Below are positions 42,236 through 50,995 of a stretch of 64,000 nucleotides of DNA, piece by piece. This DNA comes from Mycolicibacterium porcinum (GTDB lineage: Bacteria > Actinomycetota > Actinomycetes > Mycobacteriales > Mycobacteriaceae), in assembly GCA_001942045.1 (NCBI GenBank), contig MSTD01000003.1, positions 33,498 through 97,497 on the forward strand. The letters are read 5' to 3'. The position numbers and the translations under genes are program-made. Each line of letters begins with the position of its first letter. The stretch's first letter is position 1. The notes beneath the pieces are model-generated. The model saw only the letters and a program-made list of their open reading frames with translations. It had not been told where the DNA came from and ran no database searches.

Positions 42236-42907
42236 ATGTTGATCCACCCATGGGACGCTGCCCTGGACGAAGCCGAGTGGCAGAACTGGCTGGCCGGCAC
42301 CGATCGATTCGGGATCCTCGCGGTCAACAACCTCGACCCGGCGGCCGCACCGCTGATGGTGCCGACCCACTTCACCCACGCGGACGGCGAACTGCTGCTG
42401 CATCTGGCTCGGCCCAACCCGATCTGGCCGCACCTGGAGGCGGCAGCCGAGGTGCGTCTGACGGTGATCGGTGACTATGCCTTCATCCCCACCTACTGGC
42501 GCGCCAAGGCCGGCGGCCCCGACGAGGACGGGGTGCCGACAAGCTACTACTCGTCAGTTCAGTTTGTCTGCCGCCCAACGATTCTGGATGATCCAGAGGA
42601 GAAGGCCCGCATCCTGGCCGCGCAACTCGCCGACTTCCAGCCCGAAGGACGCCACGCAGCCGTCTCCGTCGGCCAAGACCCCTACGGCCGCATGCTTCCC
42701 GGCATCCGGGGCATCCGCCTGGAGGTGTTGCGGGTGGAGGCCAAGTTCAAATACGACGATGCCAATCCGATCGAGCACCGCGAGCGGGTCATCGGCAACC
42801 TCGAGCAACGCGGGCACGGCCTGGACACCGCGGCGGCGGCTCAGCAGCGCCGACGCCTGGCCGCGATCGGGGACTGGAAGCTCAGGCGGAAGGAAAACGG
42901 AAGATGA
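42236..42907 (+). CDS. PaiB family FMN-binding regulator
   Basis: 223 residues of the PaiB family (FMN-binding split barrel; negative regulators of sporulation and protease genes in Bacillus, but often flavin-dependent oxidoreductases of unknown role). Conserved: PLMVPTHFTHADGELLLHLARPNP-like N-terminal region and IPTYWRAK with VQFVCRP. ATG 42236 follows the XRE-cupin stop by one base; GGAGAG is the ribosome site. The 3' end overlaps the convergent small gene by 26 bases. Confidence 0.88.
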   Translation: MLIHPWDAALDEAEWQNWLAGTDRFGILAVNNLDPAAAPLMVPTHFTHADGELLLHLARPNPIWPHLEAAAEVRLTVIGDYAFIPTYWRAKAGGPDEDGVPTSYYSSVQFVCRPTILDDPEEKARILAAQLADFQPEGRHAAVSVGQDPYGRMLPGIRGIRLEVLRVEAKFKYDDANPIEHRERVIGNLEQRGHGLDTAAAAQQRRRLAAIGDWKLRRKENGR

Positions 42908-43172
42908 GCGCGTCGAGGAGGCGCCGCACCTCAATAACCCGGGTGCGCACCGCGCTCTGGTGATGATGTGCGCCCGGGCGGCCGGCTCTGACACGATCGT
43001 CAATCCGCGCCATCTGCGACTGAAGGTCGGCCATCTCAGCTTCGAGAAGCGCGATGAACGCCTGCGCCTGACGCACATCGGCGCTCGCCCGTGGAGCGCG
43101 GTTCACCCCCGGCGCAGGCACGGCCACCGGCCGAAGCCAGAGTGGATCAATAGGGTCTGCCGTCATCGTCAC
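42882..43172 (-). CDS. Small hypothetical coiled-coil protein
   Basis: 96 residues, not assigned. The middle (VRQAQAFIALLEAEMADLQSQMARIDDRV) has a heptad pattern that predicts a coiled coil, followed by a basic helix (RTRVIEVRRLLDAL). The codon bias and regular heptads make a real gene more likely than chance. GTG 43172 or ATG 43166 could be the start. It converges on paiB and overlaps its 3' end. Confidence 0.5.
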   Translation of the reverse strand: MTMTADPIDPLWLRPVAVPAPGVNRAPRASADVRQAQAFIALLEAEMADLQSQMARIDDRVRAGRPGAHHHQSAVRTRVIEVRRLLDALIFRFPSA

Positions 43173-43262
43173 ACGGTCGCAGCGCCGCTCGGCGATCCAG
43201 TTTCCCGGCCGTATCCGTCCGGTAAGGAGCTGTTCACACTGACGCGCAGCGGACTGTGAGTT

Positions 43263-43877
43263 CTACCGGAACAGCGCACTCGCAATGTCCGCGAAGTGCT
43301 TGCGCACCGCTTGTTCGTCCATATCGAGGATGAGCTGTGAAATGGCACCGTCGTAGACGGTGACCAGTGCCCGGGCCATATCGTTCGGCGTCGGCAGCGA
43401 CGACGGAAGCTGCGGCACCCGATCACCGATGTGGCCGGCCAACATGCGAGCGAAGTCCTCGCGCATCTGCGACCGTTCCGCCGCGAGCTCCAGCTGAACA
43501 TCTGGTCGGCGAGCCGCATACAGCACGAAGTCGGTGTTGATCAGCAACCAATCCCGATCGATGGGCAGGTCCCGCGCCCAGGCCTCGATCGTGGCCTCGA
43601 CCGTGTCGAACGGTTCGGCAGCCAGGAATCTCACTGTGTGCTCGGCGAATTCACGGGATTGTTCCCGATACAGGGCCAAGAACAGTTCATCCAGTGTTCC
43701 AAAATTCGAGTAGAAGGCCCCCTTGGTGTACCCCGACGCCTGACAGATGTCATCAATCCTGGTACGCCCGAATCCTTTTGCGGCAAACACCGAGAAGGCC
43801 GCGTCGAGAAGCCGCTGGCGGGTCTCGACCCGACGCCGGGTCATCGGCCGCGACGGTTGGCCCTCGTCCTTGGTCAC
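43263..43877 (-). CDS. TetR family regulator
   Basis: 204 residues: helix-turn-helix with RIDDICQASGYTKGAFYSNFGTLDELF (about residues 40-68), a common TetR subgroup, and a helical C-terminal domain. GTG at 43877 is chosen: TATCAT lies six bases before it on the minus strand (leaderless), and longer frames would run through the operators at 43886-43918. It is divergent from the secreted SMP-30-like gene and probably represses both. Confidence 0.87.
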   Translation of the reverse strand: MTKDEGQPSRPMTRRRVETRQRLLDAAFSVFAAKGFGRTRIDDICQASGYTKGAFYSNFGTLDELFLALYREQSREFAEHTVRFLAAEPFDTVEATIEAWARDLPIDRDWLLINTDFVLYAARRPDVQLELAAERSQMREDFARMLAGHIGDRVPQLPSSLPTPNDMARALVTVYDGAISQLILDMDEQAVRKHFADIASALFR

Positions 43878-43885
43878 CGATCCAT

Positions 43886-43918
43886 GATACCTTTTGGCAT
43901 CCGATACCAAAAGGTATC
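43886..43918. promoter_or_regulatory. Two tandem 16-bp TetR operators
   Basis: GATACCTTTTGGCATC (43886-43901), one C, then GATACCAAAAGGTATC (43903-43918). Each is GATACC-N4-GGTATC, the first with one mismatch, with centres 17 bases apart. Together they also make a larger inverted repeat with 12-base arms. They cover the -10 element of the TetR gene and lie 35 bases before the divergent gene's ATG. Confidence 0.78.
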
Positions 43919-43952
43919 AAAATGGGGCCAGGGGACGGCTGAGGGGGAGTTG

Positions 43953-44891
43953 ATGTGGCAGAAGACAATTGGCGCCGTGGCGTGCGCCATCGCGACCCTG
44001 TGCGTGACGGCGACACCGACAGCAGGCGCGACGCCGGACCCGGTGGAACGATCAGGAGCCTGCCGGCCCTGGCAGATGACCACGGTGGCCAGCGGACTGG
44101 GCGCCCTGGAGAATCTCGAGCCCGACGGCCGCGGAGGTTTCTATCTGAGCGCGATCAACGATGGCCGGCTGATTCACGTCGACGATCGCGGCGCCAGCAG
44201 CACACTGCTGTCGGATCTCGATCATCCTGCGGGCCTGCGGCTTTCGGGAGACAGCCTGTATTTCTTGACTGGCAACAGCCCCGGCACCTCGCGCGGCACG
44301 CTGCAACGCCTGGACCTGACCACCGGACAGGCCACGACACTGCTCAGCGGGCTGCCCTCACCGAATGGGCTGCTGGTCCTGCCGGACGGCGATCTGATCT
44401 TCTCGCAACTGACCGTTCCGCCCCGAGGCATCGGCCGGTACAACCCCACCACCCGACAGCACACGAAAACCTGGTCATCCACCCCGTTACCCAACGGTCT
44501 CGCGCTGACTCCCGACCGCAGTGCGCTCTTCACCGAGAACTCCGCCCTGTCAACGGTTTTGCGCCTCCCACTCGACAAGCCGAACGCGACCTCGACGGTG
44601 GCACGGTTGCCCGGGCTGATCGCAGGCTCCGACGATATGCAGGCCACCCGCGACGGGACGCTGTACGTTGCCGGGGATACCTCCGGCGAGGTCTACGCGG
44701 TCAACACCGGCACCGGTCGGGTGTGTGCGATCGCCAAAGGTCTCAGCCAGCTCGCCTTGCCACCCAACGGACCGACCTCGGTGCGGGTGGCGCCCGGACC
44801 TGACGGCAATGCGCTGTATGTCACCGCGATCGACGGGAAACTGCGCCGCCTTCAACCCCCGCCCGGGACCGACCTGGTACCGGTCACTTGA
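43953..44891 (+). CDS. Secreted SMP-30/gluconolactonase-like beta-propeller protein
   Basis: 312 residues: a signal peptide ending near AGA-TPDP, then a six-bladed beta-propeller of the SMP-30/NHL type with repeated blades such as LEPDGRGGFYLSAINDGRLIHVD, GLLVLPDGDLIFSQ and DDMQATRDGTLYVAGDTSGEVYAV. Family members are lactonases or esterases that bind a divalent metal. ATG 43953 has a GAGGGGGAG ribosome site, so this mRNA has a leader. It is divergent from TetR across tandem operators, so expression is probably induced by the regulator's ligand. Confidence 0.85.
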   Translation: MWQKTIGAVACAIATLCVTATPTAGATPDPVERSGACRPWQMTTVASGLGALENLEPDGRGGFYLSAINDGRLIHVDDRGASSTLLSDLDHPAGLRLSGDSLYFLTGNSPGTSRGTLQRLDLTTGQATTLLSGLPSPNGLLVLPDGDLIFSQLTVPPRGIGRYNPTTRQHTKTWSSTPLPNGLALTPDRSALFTENSALSTVLRLPLDKPNATSTVARLPGLIAGSDDMQATRDGTLYVAGDTSGEVYAVNTGTGRVCAIAKGLSQLALPPNGPTSVRVAPGPDGNALYVTAIDGKLRRLQPPPGTDLVPVT

Positions 44892-45018
44892 GCGGCGAAA
44901 CCGCGATCGCTTCGTCTCGACGACGCCCAGTCAGCATGGGGTTCCTCGACTTCCTCGCCAGCACTTGAGCTTATGGGTTAGCGTGCCAAATCTGGTCGAC
45001 TCCAGAAAGGCAACGCCC

Positions 45019-45798
45019 ATGTCCTCCTACAGCCATCCGCACTCGCTGGACGGCCACGCCGTGATCGTCACCGGGGCCGCCCGTGGTGTCGGCAAAGGCA
45101 TCGCCACCGCATTGCTGTCCCGCGGGGCCCGGGTACTGGTGACCGACATCCTCGATGACGTATTGGCAAACACCACAGCCGAATTCACCCAGGCCGGATT
45201 CGACGTCGCATCGGTGGTGGCGGACCTGCGTGACGCCGAGAGCACGCAGCGCATCGTCGACGCCGCACTCGACGCATTCGGAACGGTGAACGGACTGGTC
45301 AACAACGCCGTGGCCAGCGCCGGGCCCATACCGTTCGTCGACATCCCCGCCGAGGAATACGAGCGGGTTCACGACACCGGACCACGCGCCACCTTCCGAC
45401 TCATGCAGGCGGTTCACCCGGTCATGGTCAAGGCCGGCGGCGGCTCCATCGTCAACCTCGGCTCGGCCGCCGGGACGGTCGGCACGCACTCGTTCGGCGC
45501 GTATGCCGGCGCCAAAGAGGCCATTCGCGGCATGTCGAAAGTCGCCGCACTGGAATGGGGTGTCGACGGGATCCGGGTCAACGTGGTTTGCCCACTCGCC
45601 GAAACCGACGGACTGAAAGTGTTGCGCGACATGGCGCCCAAACAGTACGAAGCCGTCGTCAGAAGCACCTCGCTCAAGCGAATCGGCGACCCCACCAACG
45701 ATATCGGCGCCGTCGTGGCCTTCCTGATCGGCGACGATTCCACCTATCTCACCGGGCAGACGCTCCTCGTCGACGGTGGGGCGGGCTCGTTCCGATAG
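45019..45798 (+). CDS. SDR family NAD(P)-dependent oxidoreductase
   Basis: 259 residues, classical short-chain dehydrogenase: TGAARGVGKGIA (cofactor), NNAVASAG, catalytic Ser in NLGSAAG and YxxxK as YAGAK. Complete and normal length, so active. The substrate is unknown. ATG at 45019 has AAAGG upstream; a longer frame from 44668 overlaps the propeller gene and is not real. It stands alone between the propeller gene and the Tat-exported protein. Confidence 0.92.
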   Translation: MSSYSHPHSLDGHAVIVTGAARGVGKGIATALLSRGARVLVTDILDDVLANTTAEFTQAGFDVASVVADLRDAESTQRIVDAALDAFGTVNGLVNNAVASAGPIPFVDIPAEEYERVHDTGPRATFRLMQAVHPVMVKAGGGSIVNLGSAAGTVGTHSFGAYAGAKEAIRGMSKVAALEWGVDGIRVNVVCPLAETDGLKVLRDMAPKQYEAVVRSTSLKRIGDPTNDIGAVVAFLIGDDSTYLTGQTLLVDGGAGSFR

Positions 45799-45880
45799 CC
45801 GCAATCGCCGCCAATCTGCCGGTCACCCTTGTAGGTTCGAATTTGCCGATGAAAGCACGAGCCAATAAGGAGGAAGACCA

Positions 45881-46516
45881 ATGACGAAACAATTCGGGAG
45901 TTCGTTCTCCCGCCGCACGTTCATCCGCGGTGCCGCCTTGACGGTGCCCGTCCTCGGCGCTGCAGCGGTTGCCCCAGTTGCCTTGGCAGCACCGCAGGAA
46001 TGCGGTGATCCGGCCGGTAAGGTCGGCAATTGCGCGGCTCAATTGCCGCAGGAGTTCACGTCGACGAGTTTCAGCACGACGGCAATTGCCGGCGGCACGA
46101 ACTACTCAATCCTGTTCAGCACGAACATCAGACGCGGCCCGCTCATCCCGTCGGGCACCACGGGTTATCGCATCAGGAGTGTCAGCGTGTCCGGCACCAA
46201 GCTCGACGGTGCCCCGTTCTATCTGACACCGGGGATCGGCGAGGCCGGCCCACGGCTGCTCAACGCCCTGTCAGCGTCGTCGTTAGGGTTCGCCCTCGAT
46301 GTGCCGTGGGACGCCAATCAGCTGGTGCGTTCGTTCCTCTACACCTACGACGTCGAGTTCCTCACCGGGTTGACGGTCAACCAGACCTGCCGCTACACCA
46401 CGACGATGTCGCTCGCCGACAACGGCATGACCCTCGGCGGGGTCGGCTCGGTCAACTTCTCGACACCGATGCTCGCCGAATGCGAAACTGCCCCGTCGTC
46501 CCCGCCGCCGCAGTAG
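45881..46516 (+). CDS. Tat-exported hypothetical protein
   Basis: 211 residues. The N-terminus has a twin-arginine signal (SRRTFIRGAAL) with an AxA site near ALA-APQ, so it is folded before export. The mature part is beta-rich with cysteines (ECGDPAGKVGNC and QTCRYTT) suggesting disulfides, and ends in a Pro-rich tail. No family recognised. RBS AAGGAGGA lies a few bases upstream. It converges on the GH6 gene. Confidence 0.78.
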   Translation: MTKQFGSSFSRRTFIRGAALTVPVLGAAAVAPVALAAPQECGDPAGKVGNCAAQLPQEFTSTSFSTTAIAGGTNYSILFSTNIRRGPLIPSGTTGYRIRSVSVSGTKLDGAPFYLTPGIGEAGPRLLNALSASSLGFALDVPWDANQLVRSFLYTYDVEFLTGLTVNQTCRYTTTMSLADNGMTLGGVGSVNFSTPMLAECETAPSSPPPQ

Positions 46517-46528
46517 CCGCCTGTTCGC

Positions 46529-47509
46529 TTACCCGTGCGCCTTGCGGACGAGGTCGATGGCGTACTGGTTGACGAACGTGCCCGCCGATGCCTCACCGGT
46601 GCCGCAGGAACCGTCGGACTCACCGGGCCGCTTGACCCACAGGAAGGCGTCGACGTTGCCATGGCCGGTCGCCGTGGTCGGGGCAGCACCGAGGGCCCGT
46701 CCGCTGGGGTTGCACCAGTACATCTCGCCCTCAGCCGGCCCGGCGCCGTTGCGCGAGGTGTCGATCACGTAGGGCTTGCCACCCGTCTGGCCCGAAATGG
46801 CGTCGCCGTAACCGATTTCCTCTTCCGTGGTGAAGAAGTTCGCCGTGTTGAGGCTGAAGCCGCGTGCCTTGGCCACGCCGACCCGGTTGAGCCGGTTGGC
46901 CATTTCGTCGGCGGCGACCCACCGGGAGTGGCCCGCGTCGACGTAGAGCGCGGTGCCCGGATTGCGGGTCAGGGTGTCCACGGCGTAGCTCATCAGGTTG
47001 TAGCGTTCCTCGCGCTGATCGCCGGACAGGCAGTCGGCCATGGCGAGCGCATCGGGTTCGAGGATGACCGCTGCCGGCCCGCCACCGATAGCGGCGGCGA
47101 CGCCGTCGATCCAGCCCTTGTAGGCCTCCGCCGACCCGAAGCCACCGGCCGCGTAGCTCCCGCAGTCGCGATGCGGGATGCCATAGAGCGCCAGGATCGG
47201 CATGGTGCCTGCGGCCTGCGCGGCGGCGATGTACTTCGCGTCCACCGCGGGGCTGGAGACGTTATCCATCCAGTACGCCGTCGGCGTGTTGGCGATCGCC
47301 TGCAGTTCGGGGCTCGGGTCGCCTTGCGCAGCGCGCGCGGCCTTCGACGACGGGTTGACGTAGAACGAGTGGCCCTCGAGCGGGTTGCCGTCACTGGCCA
47401 GACGCACCGTCGGCGCCGGGCCGGCAGCAAGACCCGCGCCGACCACGGAGGCAACGGTGAGAAAAGGGAAGATCAACCGCGCGACTGCGCCAGCAGCTGA
47501 GGACATCAC
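46529..47509 (-). CDS. celA1: Secreted glycoside hydrolase family 6 (endoglucanase)
   Basis: 326 residues: N-terminal signal peptide, then the GH6 catalytic domain. Motifs include LALYGIPHRDCGSYAAGG, the catalytic-acid region ILEPDALA, FSLNTANFF, and VDTSRNG. Family members cleave beta-1,4-glucan, and M. tuberculosis CelA1 (Rv0062) is the closest known type; cellulose itself or a cell-wall glucan may be the target. Length is normal for a single-domain form without a binding module. Starts GTG 47509 and ATG 47506 are equivalent. It converges on the Tat-exported protein. Confidence 0.9.
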   Translation of the reverse strand: MMSSAAGAVARLIFPFLTVASVVGAGLAAGPAPTVRLASDGNPLEGHSFYVNPSSKAARAAQGDPSPELQAIANTPTAYWMDNVSSPAVDAKYIAAAQAAGTMPILALYGIPHRDCGSYAAGGFGSAEAYKGWIDGVAAAIGGGPAAVILEPDALAMADCLSGDQREERYNLMSYAVDTLTRNPGTALYVDAGHSRWVAADEMANRLNRVGVAKARGFSLNTANFFTTEEEIGYGDAISGQTGGKPYVIDTSRNGAGPAEGEMYWCNPSGRALGAAPTTATGHGNVDAFLWVKRPGESDGSCGTGEASAGTFVNQYAIDLVRKAHG

Positions 47510-47546
47510 CTCAGGGAAAGTAATGGGACGACGCGAGAAGCGCCAG

Positions 47547-48788
47547 TCACTCCCCCGCCAGTGCCCGGGTGTAGAAGCTCATCCGCTCCCGCAACTCGTC
47601 CGGGTTGAGGCCGAACTCCTCGGGACGGTAGCGGTGTCTGCCCTTACCGTCGCGGGGTTGGGCGCGGTGATGTTCGGCGAGCATTCCGGCGATGTCCGGC
47701 GGCTCCATCTGGGCGGCGGCATAGATCCGCCGCACCGTCGCCTCGGGGTCGGCGACCAGGTCGGTGTACTGGATGTCGAGCCAGGTGACGGTCGCCGCCG
47801 AGGCGCGGGCGGCGACCGCGCGCCGCAGCCACAGTTCGGTCTGCTCGGTTTGAAACCGGCCCACGTCTGCCCCGTCGACGTCGTCGCTGTAGGTGGATCG
47901 GTACGTCGCGAACAGGCTCGCGCCGGACGCCACGGTCTCCACGATGTCGCGGTGCAGTTGAACGACGCAGGCGCCGGGGTACGTCGCGATCACATGGCGG
48001 AGCTCTGCGGTGTGCGCCGGAGCCTTGACGACCCAGCGGCGCCCGTCACCGGCGTCGAGGATCTGCAGCATTCGGCGGTGCTGCGCATATTCGACCGTGA
48101 AATCCTGTCCGGCCAGCCAGGTCGCGTAACTGTCCAGCCGGGTGGTGGCCGCGAACCCCCAGTTGCGCAGGGTGGTGCCCATACCGAGGACGCACTCCTC
48201 GGGCAGGTTCGGGCCGGAGTCGTGCACGGCCGCCATCGTCGGGTTGAGCACGTGCAGCAGGTACGGGCCGGCGGCGGCCGCCTCGAGGCGTCGGGCGCGC
48301 TCGTCGGCGTCGAGGTCGCCGGGGAGCCGCCAGGGAGCGCCGAGTTCGGCGGGCAGGGGCGCGCGTAATCGAGGGTCCCGGCCGAGGAGCCGGAATAGGA
48401 AAGTGGTGCCGGTGCGCCAGCCGCCGGTGATGACGATGGGCGGCGTGAGCGGACGGTGTTCGGTGGCGGGCTGCTCCCGCAGATACCGCGCGATTGCGAC
48501 GCGGGCGGCCAGCCGGCCGGCAGCGGTGCGCTGGGCGGTCAACGCGCCGAGTGCGTTGAGCCGCCCGTCCTCCTCAGCCGACGCGAGGTACTGCAGCAGG
48601 CCGGGACGCCACTGGTCGGGGTCACCAAGGATGGAGGCGCCGGCACCGCGGGTGCCGCGGTCGATGACGAGGTCGACGGCGTCGGTACCGAGCTGGTAGC
48701 GGTCAGGGCGGACCACACGATCCTCCTCGGCTGCGGCGTAGGCCTTGCGCGCCTCCGGGGTGCGGATGGGTGCGGTCCAGGTGGTCAT
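47547..48788 (-). CDS. Sulfotransferase family protein
   Basis: 413 residues with the PAPS-dependent sulfotransferase fold: a 5'-phosphosulfate-binding loop GGWRTGTTFLFRLLG (near residue 110) and a 3'-phosphate motif around LHRDIVETVASGASLF. Mycobacterial members sulfate lipids, and many of the long ones are annotated only by family. The ATG at 48788 overlaps the stop of the DUF1214 gene (ATGA), so it is the second gene of that operon and under the same TetR control. Confidence 0.9.
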   Translation of the reverse strand: MTTWTAPIRTPEARKAYAAAEEDRVVRPDRYQLGTDAVDLVIDRGTRGAGASILGDPDQWRPGLLQYLASAEEDGRLNALGALTAQRTAAGRLAARVAIARYLREQPATEHRPLTPPIVITGGWRTGTTFLFRLLGRDPRLRAPLPAELGAPWRLPGDLDADERARRLEAAAAGPYLLHVLNPTMAAVHDSGPNLPEECVLGMGTTLRNWGFAATTRLDSYATWLAGQDFTVEYAQHRRMLQILDAGDGRRWVVKAPAHTAELRHVIATYPGACVVQLHRDIVETVASGASLFATYRSTYSDDVDGADVGRFQTEQTELWLRRAVAARASAATVTWLDIQYTDLVADPEATVRRIYAAAQMEPPDIAGMLAEHHRAQPRDGKGRHRYRPEEFGLNPDELRERMSFYTRALAGE

Positions 48789-49891
48789 GACTGCTCCGCC
48801 AGATCGGCGAGGCGGACGACCTGTGTCGCGGGAACGGCGGGCGGGCGCTCGGGTTGCAGGAACCGCATGACGACGATGCCGAACGCGCGCCCTTCGCTGT
48901 CGATCCAATCACCGGCCGTCGGACCGGGATCGGTCGCCGAGACGATGAAGCGGTAACGCCCGTCCTTCAGGTGGGCGGTGGCGCCGGTGTACGACACCCG
49001 CCGATGGCGGTAGTCCAGCGAATTGAGAAACCTGCTGTACGCCAGGATGTTCCAGTACCGACATGGCACCAGATCACCCTCGATGAGCAGGGCCTCGTCA
49101 GGTCCCAACTGCCAGCCGCCGCGCAGGTAATCGATCGCCGGTTCGGTGAACACCGCGCCGCCGGTCATCTCGGTCCAGTGCCGCAACCGGTTCGGTGACT
49201 TGTGATCGGCTGCCGCGGCGGCATTCCAGACACGAGGCAGGTGTGCGATCACCGACGACGCCTTCGACACCTGCTTGCCGAACCGCGCCGGATCGATCGG
49301 CGCCGGGACCGGGGGCGGCTCGACCGGCTCGACGGCACACCACCCGAGGCGGTCGGTCTGCACGTCATCGTGAAAGTGCCGCACCCAGACTGCCGTCGCG
49401 CGCTCGGGCAGTGCCAGCCAGTCACCGGCCCCCGGCCGCCGCTCACCGACCGTCACCTCGTAACCACCATCGGCATCGAAAGTGATTGCGTCACTGTCGA
49501 TCCTGGAAACGGCCTGCGCGCCATCCCTACCGGCACCGTAGACCGTGATCGATACGTAGGCCGCGTCACCTCGATTACCACGGATCCGGTACCGGCCGTC
49601 GGGGCGAACATCGGCGACCCAGTACCGGAAGTCGGGATTGTCCATCAGGAACTTCTGGCGCCAGCCGTTGAAGGCGATGAGCTCCGGCTTGTCGCGGTCG
49701 ACTTCGACGCGCCCCAGCTGGTTGGACACCGCACGCAGCAGCGCCCGGAACCCGTCGGCGCGTTCGGTCTCCGGCAGGTGCGCGGTGTCGGCCGCGAGTT
49801 GCTCACCCGCAGTGCGTAATCCGTCGACGAACGCATTCCAGGCGGCGACTTCGGCGCGGGGTTCTTCTCCATTGGGCGCAGCCACGGGCAT
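48785..49891 (-). CDS. DUF1214 family protein
   Basis: 368 residues containing DUF1214 in the C-terminal third (ARFGKQVSKASSV ... WNILAYSRFLNSLDYRHRRVSYTGATAHLKDGRYRFIVSATDPG). The family is often paired with lipid-modifying enzymes but has no defined chemistry. The strong ribosome site GGGGAGGG almost touches the ATG at 49891; GTG at 49885, eight bases away, is the better-spaced start. First gene of an operon with the sulfotransferase. Divergent from a TetR gene across a 32-base palindrome. Confidence 0.85.
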   Translation of the reverse strand: MPVAAPNGEEPRAEVAAWNAFVDGLRTAGEQLAADTAHLPETERADGFRALLRAVSNQLGRVEVDRDKPELIAFNGWRQKFLMDNPDFRYWVADVRPDGRYRIRGNRGDAAYVSITVYGAGRDGAQAVSRIDSDAITFDADGGYEVTVGERRPGAGDWLALPERATAVWVRHFHDDVQTDRLGWCAVEPVEPPPVPAPIDPARFGKQVSKASSVIAHLPRVWNAAAAADHKSPNRLRHWTEMTGGAVFTEPAIDYLRGGWQLGPDEALLIEGDLVPCRYWNILAYSRFLNSLDYRHRRVSYTGATAHLKDGRYRFIVSATDPGPTAGDWIDSEGRAFGIVVMRFLQPERPPAVPATQVVRLADLAEQS

Positions 49892-49898
49892 CCCTCCC

Positions 49899-49930
49899 CC
49901 AATTCAGGAAGCACATGCTTCCTGAATTGG
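49899..49930. promoter_or_regulatory. 32-bp palindrome, TetR operator
   Basis: CCAATTCAGGAAGCA-CA-TGCTTCCTGAATTGG, a perfect inverted repeat with 15-base arms and a two-base centre. It lies between the divergent DUF1214 and TetR genes and covers the -35 region (TTCCTG, 49919-49924) of the TetR promoter. Among the most regular operators in the window. Confidence 0.8.
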
Positions 49931-49953
49931 ATGGTGCCCGCTAAGCTCGCGGC

Positions 49954-50562
49954 ATGTCAAGGGCGTACCGCGGCCAGGCCGCCGACGCACGGTCGGCGGA
50001 TCGCCGCGCCCGGCTGCTGCGGGCAGCCGTTGACCTCGTCGGCACCCATGGGGTGGCCGCCATGACCATGCGGGCCGTGTGCCGGGAAGCCGCACTCAGT
50101 CAGAAGTTCTTCTACGAAAGCTTCACCGACACCGACGATTTGCTCCACGAGGTCTACCGCAGCACCTTCGAGCACACGCGCCGCGCGATCTCCGCCGCAG
50201 ACGATCCGGCGGCCGATCTGCCCGCGCGCACCCGGGCAGGCGTGCGGGCGGCAGCACAACTCGTCACCGACGATCCGCGGATCTGCCGAATCTTGTTGGT
50301 GGAACCCATCGCCGACGTACGGCTACGCAAGTTTGTGCGCGACTCCATCGGTTCGATGACCCTCGGGGGTATGACGGTGCCGCTCGGCGGGGCCGACGCG
50401 AAGGCTTCGGCGCGGGTCAAAATGCAGTACGCCACCGTCTTTGGCGCGATCATCTCTCTGTTCATCGAATGGACCGAAGGCAACCTTGGTTCCGACCAAG
50501 AGGTGTTCGTCGAACATGTCACGACGATGCTGCTGTCATCACCGCTGTTCAGCGATGGCTAA
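49954..50562 (+). CDS. TetR family regulator
   Basis: 202 residues: helix-turn-helix with MTMRAVCREAALSQKFFYESFTDTDDLL (about residues 35-62) and helical C-terminal domain. ATG 49954 is set by a leaderless promoter: TTCCTG, a 17-base spacer, TAAGCT (49942-49947) and six bases. The adjacent 32-base palindrome makes autorepression and repression of the divergent DUF1214-sulfotransferase operon likely. Confidence 0.9.
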   Translation: MSRAYRGQAADARSADRRARLLRAAVDLVGTHGVAAMTMRAVCREAALSQKFFYESFTDTDDLLHEVYRSTFEHTRRAISAADDPAADLPARTRAGVRAAAQLVTDDPRICRILLVEPIADVRLRKFVRDSIGSMTLGGMTVPLGGADAKASARVKMQYATVFGAIISLFIEWTEGNLGSDQEVFVEHVTTMLLSSPLFSDG

Positions 50563-50584
50563 CCGACGTTCGGGTCCTCCGTGC

Positions 50585-50836
50585 TCAAATAAAGCCAAAC
50601 CCCGGGAAGCCGTAGAACTCTTCCTCGCCCGGGTACACCCCCGGCGTGGCGTCGATTTGGGTGTTGCCTTCCGTCGCGCATTCGGTGGTCTGCCCACCGG
50701 CGATCGAGCTGCCGCCCGTCACCTCGCATTGCGGCAGTAGCGAGGGGTCTGCAACCGCGTTCGGCGCACCCAGCAACGCTGCCGCCGCACCGACGACTAT
50801 TGCACTGCCAACCAAGGCCTTACGAAGCTGCAGCAT
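50585..50836 (-). CDS. Small secreted protein
   Basis: 83 residues: signal peptide (MLQLRKALVGSAIVVGAAAALLGAPNAVA, cut before DPS) and a mature part of about 54 residues with two cysteines likely to form a disulfide, and a Gly/Phe-rich C-terminus (YGFPGFGFI). Similar short secreted proteins are common in mycobacteria; no function known. RBS AAAGGA precedes the ATG. It converges on the TetR gene. Confidence 0.8.
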   Translation of the reverse strand: MLQLRKALVGSAIVVGAAAALLGAPNAVADPSLLPQCEVTGGSSIAGGQTTECATEGNTQIDATPGVYPGEEEFYGFPGFGFI

Positions 50837-50995
50837 TTGCGGAGATTCCTTTCATATTGGGGCGAATCATACCCACGGCGCCGCGTTTACCCGCCGATTC
50901 ATCAGAATCCAAAGACATTAATTTCGTAGACGTTATGGTTGCAGGCAAACCCAGGCCGCGGCCCCGCGAGCCGAACCCAACAAGCGAGGAGTCCC

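Noticed and set aside
44668..45018. N-terminal extension of the SDR at 45019
   Set aside because: The extension overlaps the propeller gene in another frame and has no SDR similarity; the ATG at 45019 has a ribosome site and fits family length.
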